Position numbers and translations under genes: made by a program. A stretch of DNA of 6,430 nucleotides from JABWAJ01 sp046153985 (GTDB lineage Bacteria; Bacteroidota; Bacteroidia; Chitinophagales; Saprospiraceae). Positions within the stretch are counted from its first letter, which is position 1. Every line of letters begins with the position of its first letter. The notes under the pieces are model-generated. The model saw nothing but the letters and a program-made list of their open reading frames with translations. It was not told the DNA's origin and made no database searches. Location: positions 1 to 6,430 of the forward strand of contig JBJXFD010000408.1 of assembly GCA_046153985.1 (NCBI GenBank), written 5' to 3'. Shown one piece after another: positions 6,171 through 6,430 of the stretch.

Positions 6171-6227
6171 AAGTTGTGAAAACCTCTATTGTGAACTATG
6201 TGGTAAAAAAGAACTATGTCGTAAAAA

Positions 6228-6430
6228 TCAGCAAATCAAAAAATCCTTTCCCTCCTCAAACCCCAGCCCCGAAAAATGCTGCGCCACCGCCTCCCCAACC
6301 CCACGTTTTGAGATAAAGCAAAGCAGTAACCACGCTTCGGGTACCATTAGTTTCGGCAAAGGGATAAAATGAATGCCGTCTGGCTGACGTGCTTTCACAT
6401 CGGTGAATCCATAAATTTCAATGCCCTGTG
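6228..6430 (-). CDS. C-terminal end of an unidentified protein (5' end outside window)
   Basis: Reading the minus strand inward from the right edge, one frame stays open for 67 codons and ends with TGA at 6230-6228, while the other two minus-strand frames stop almost at once. The peptide begins QGIEIYGFTDVKARQPDGIH and ends GFEEGKDFLIC; in between are FIPLPKLMVPEAWLLLCF and a KRGVGEAV segment. Compact, hydrophobic and charged in a normal mixture, it looks like real protein rather than an antisense shadow. The ending '..GF.EGKDF' and the 'GI.IYGFTD' start recall nucleotide-sugar or glycan-related proteins of Bacteroidota, but I cannot name the family. The stop codon directly abuts the repeat region, and the macro gene follows downstream on the same strand after 238 bases. 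Confidence 0.65.
   Translation of the reverse strand, partial: QGIEIYGFTDVKARQPDGIHFIPLPKLMVPEAWLLLCFISKRGVGEAVAQHFSGLGFEEGKDFLIC

Larger units (their letters stand above)
6006..6227. repeat. Complex CACATAG repeat region, right copy, with nested inverted and direct repeats
   Basis: CACATAG occurs on the + strand at 6013-6019, 6035-6041, 6044-6050, 6068-6074 and 6110-6116. Its complement CTATGTG occurs at 6142-6148 and 6196-6202, and a variant CTATGTC at 6214-6220. TTTTTTACCACATAG at 6027-6041 is a perfect 15-base inverted match of 6196-6210. The outer pair 6006-6019 and 6214-6227 matches with two changes, and the inner pair 6043-6065 and 6187-6203 matches after removing five bases (ATTTT) on the left. 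The region thus forms a large imperfect palindrome with arms about 60-70 bases long and a central unit. Its segment 6142-6210 is the inverted counterpart of 4093-4160. It fills nearly the whole gap between the macro gene and the next minus-strand gene and would be in the macro gene's leader if transcription starts upstream. Confidence 0.88.

Noticed and set aside
5990..6172. In-frame 61-residue N-terminal extension of the macro-domain protein
   Set aside because: It is a translation of the CACATAG repeat (for example HYVIYCENNYVAYVVKN). The ATG at 5989 starts exactly where macro domains begin.
4093..6227. CRISPR array or attachment-site pair
   Set aside because: The repeats are irregularly spaced, mixed in orientation and share modules, without uniform spacers, cas genes, integrase or tRNA nearby.
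6074..6372. Forward open frames at the right edge
   Set aside because: They translate the repeat and then run antisense to the partial minus-strand gene; their Pro-rich tail is typical of a shadow frame.

Overview
This window looks like a chromosomal segment from a member of the Bacteroidota, possibly a Saprospiria/Chitinophagia-type environmental bacterium. The grounds are a PorT-like outer-membrane beta-barrel gene, an S41 peptidase and an erythromycin-esterase-family protein of types common in that phylum, short signal peptides ending in A-Q, and no convincing Shine-Dalgarno sequence before any of the five start codons that can be seen. This assignment rests on gene types and signals only; no database search was possible.

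Layout. Positions 3-674 (+) hold the C-terminal part of an S41-family serine peptidase cut by the left edge. It is followed on the same strand by two exported proteins: a DUF5694/TraB-like protein (748-1617) and an erythromycin-esterase-family protein with an N-terminal carbohydrate-binding-like domain (1710-3533). These three could form one transcription unit of secreted or periplasmic hydrolase-like proteins, although the gaps of 73 and 92 bases leave room for separate promoters. Convergent to them is a small four-helix membrane protein of unknown function (3564-4049, -). A 291-base divergent intergenic region follows, whose first half is a CACATAG-type repeat. Next come a PorT-like outer-membrane barrel (4341-4994, +) and, tail to tail with only 5 bases between the stops, a macro-domain protein with an extra C-terminal domain of about 150 residues (5000-5989, -). 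The 238 bases upstream of the macro gene are almost entirely a complex of direct and inverted CACATAG repeats, in which a 69-base block recurs in inverted orientation relative to the copy at 4093-4160. The right edge holds the last 67 codons of another minus-strand gene (6228-6430).

How it fits together. No complete, recognisable defence or biosynthetic system is visible. The most interesting items are the paired, inverted, modular repeats that bracket the barrel and macro-domain genes, the macro-domain fusion, and the adjacency of two exported proteins that may both belong to the TIKI/TraB/EreA-type superfamily. Two forward genes have upstream in-frame TTG extensions that were rejected in favour of ATG starts giving clean signal peptides. 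The open frame upstream of the macro gene was rejected because it is translated repeat.
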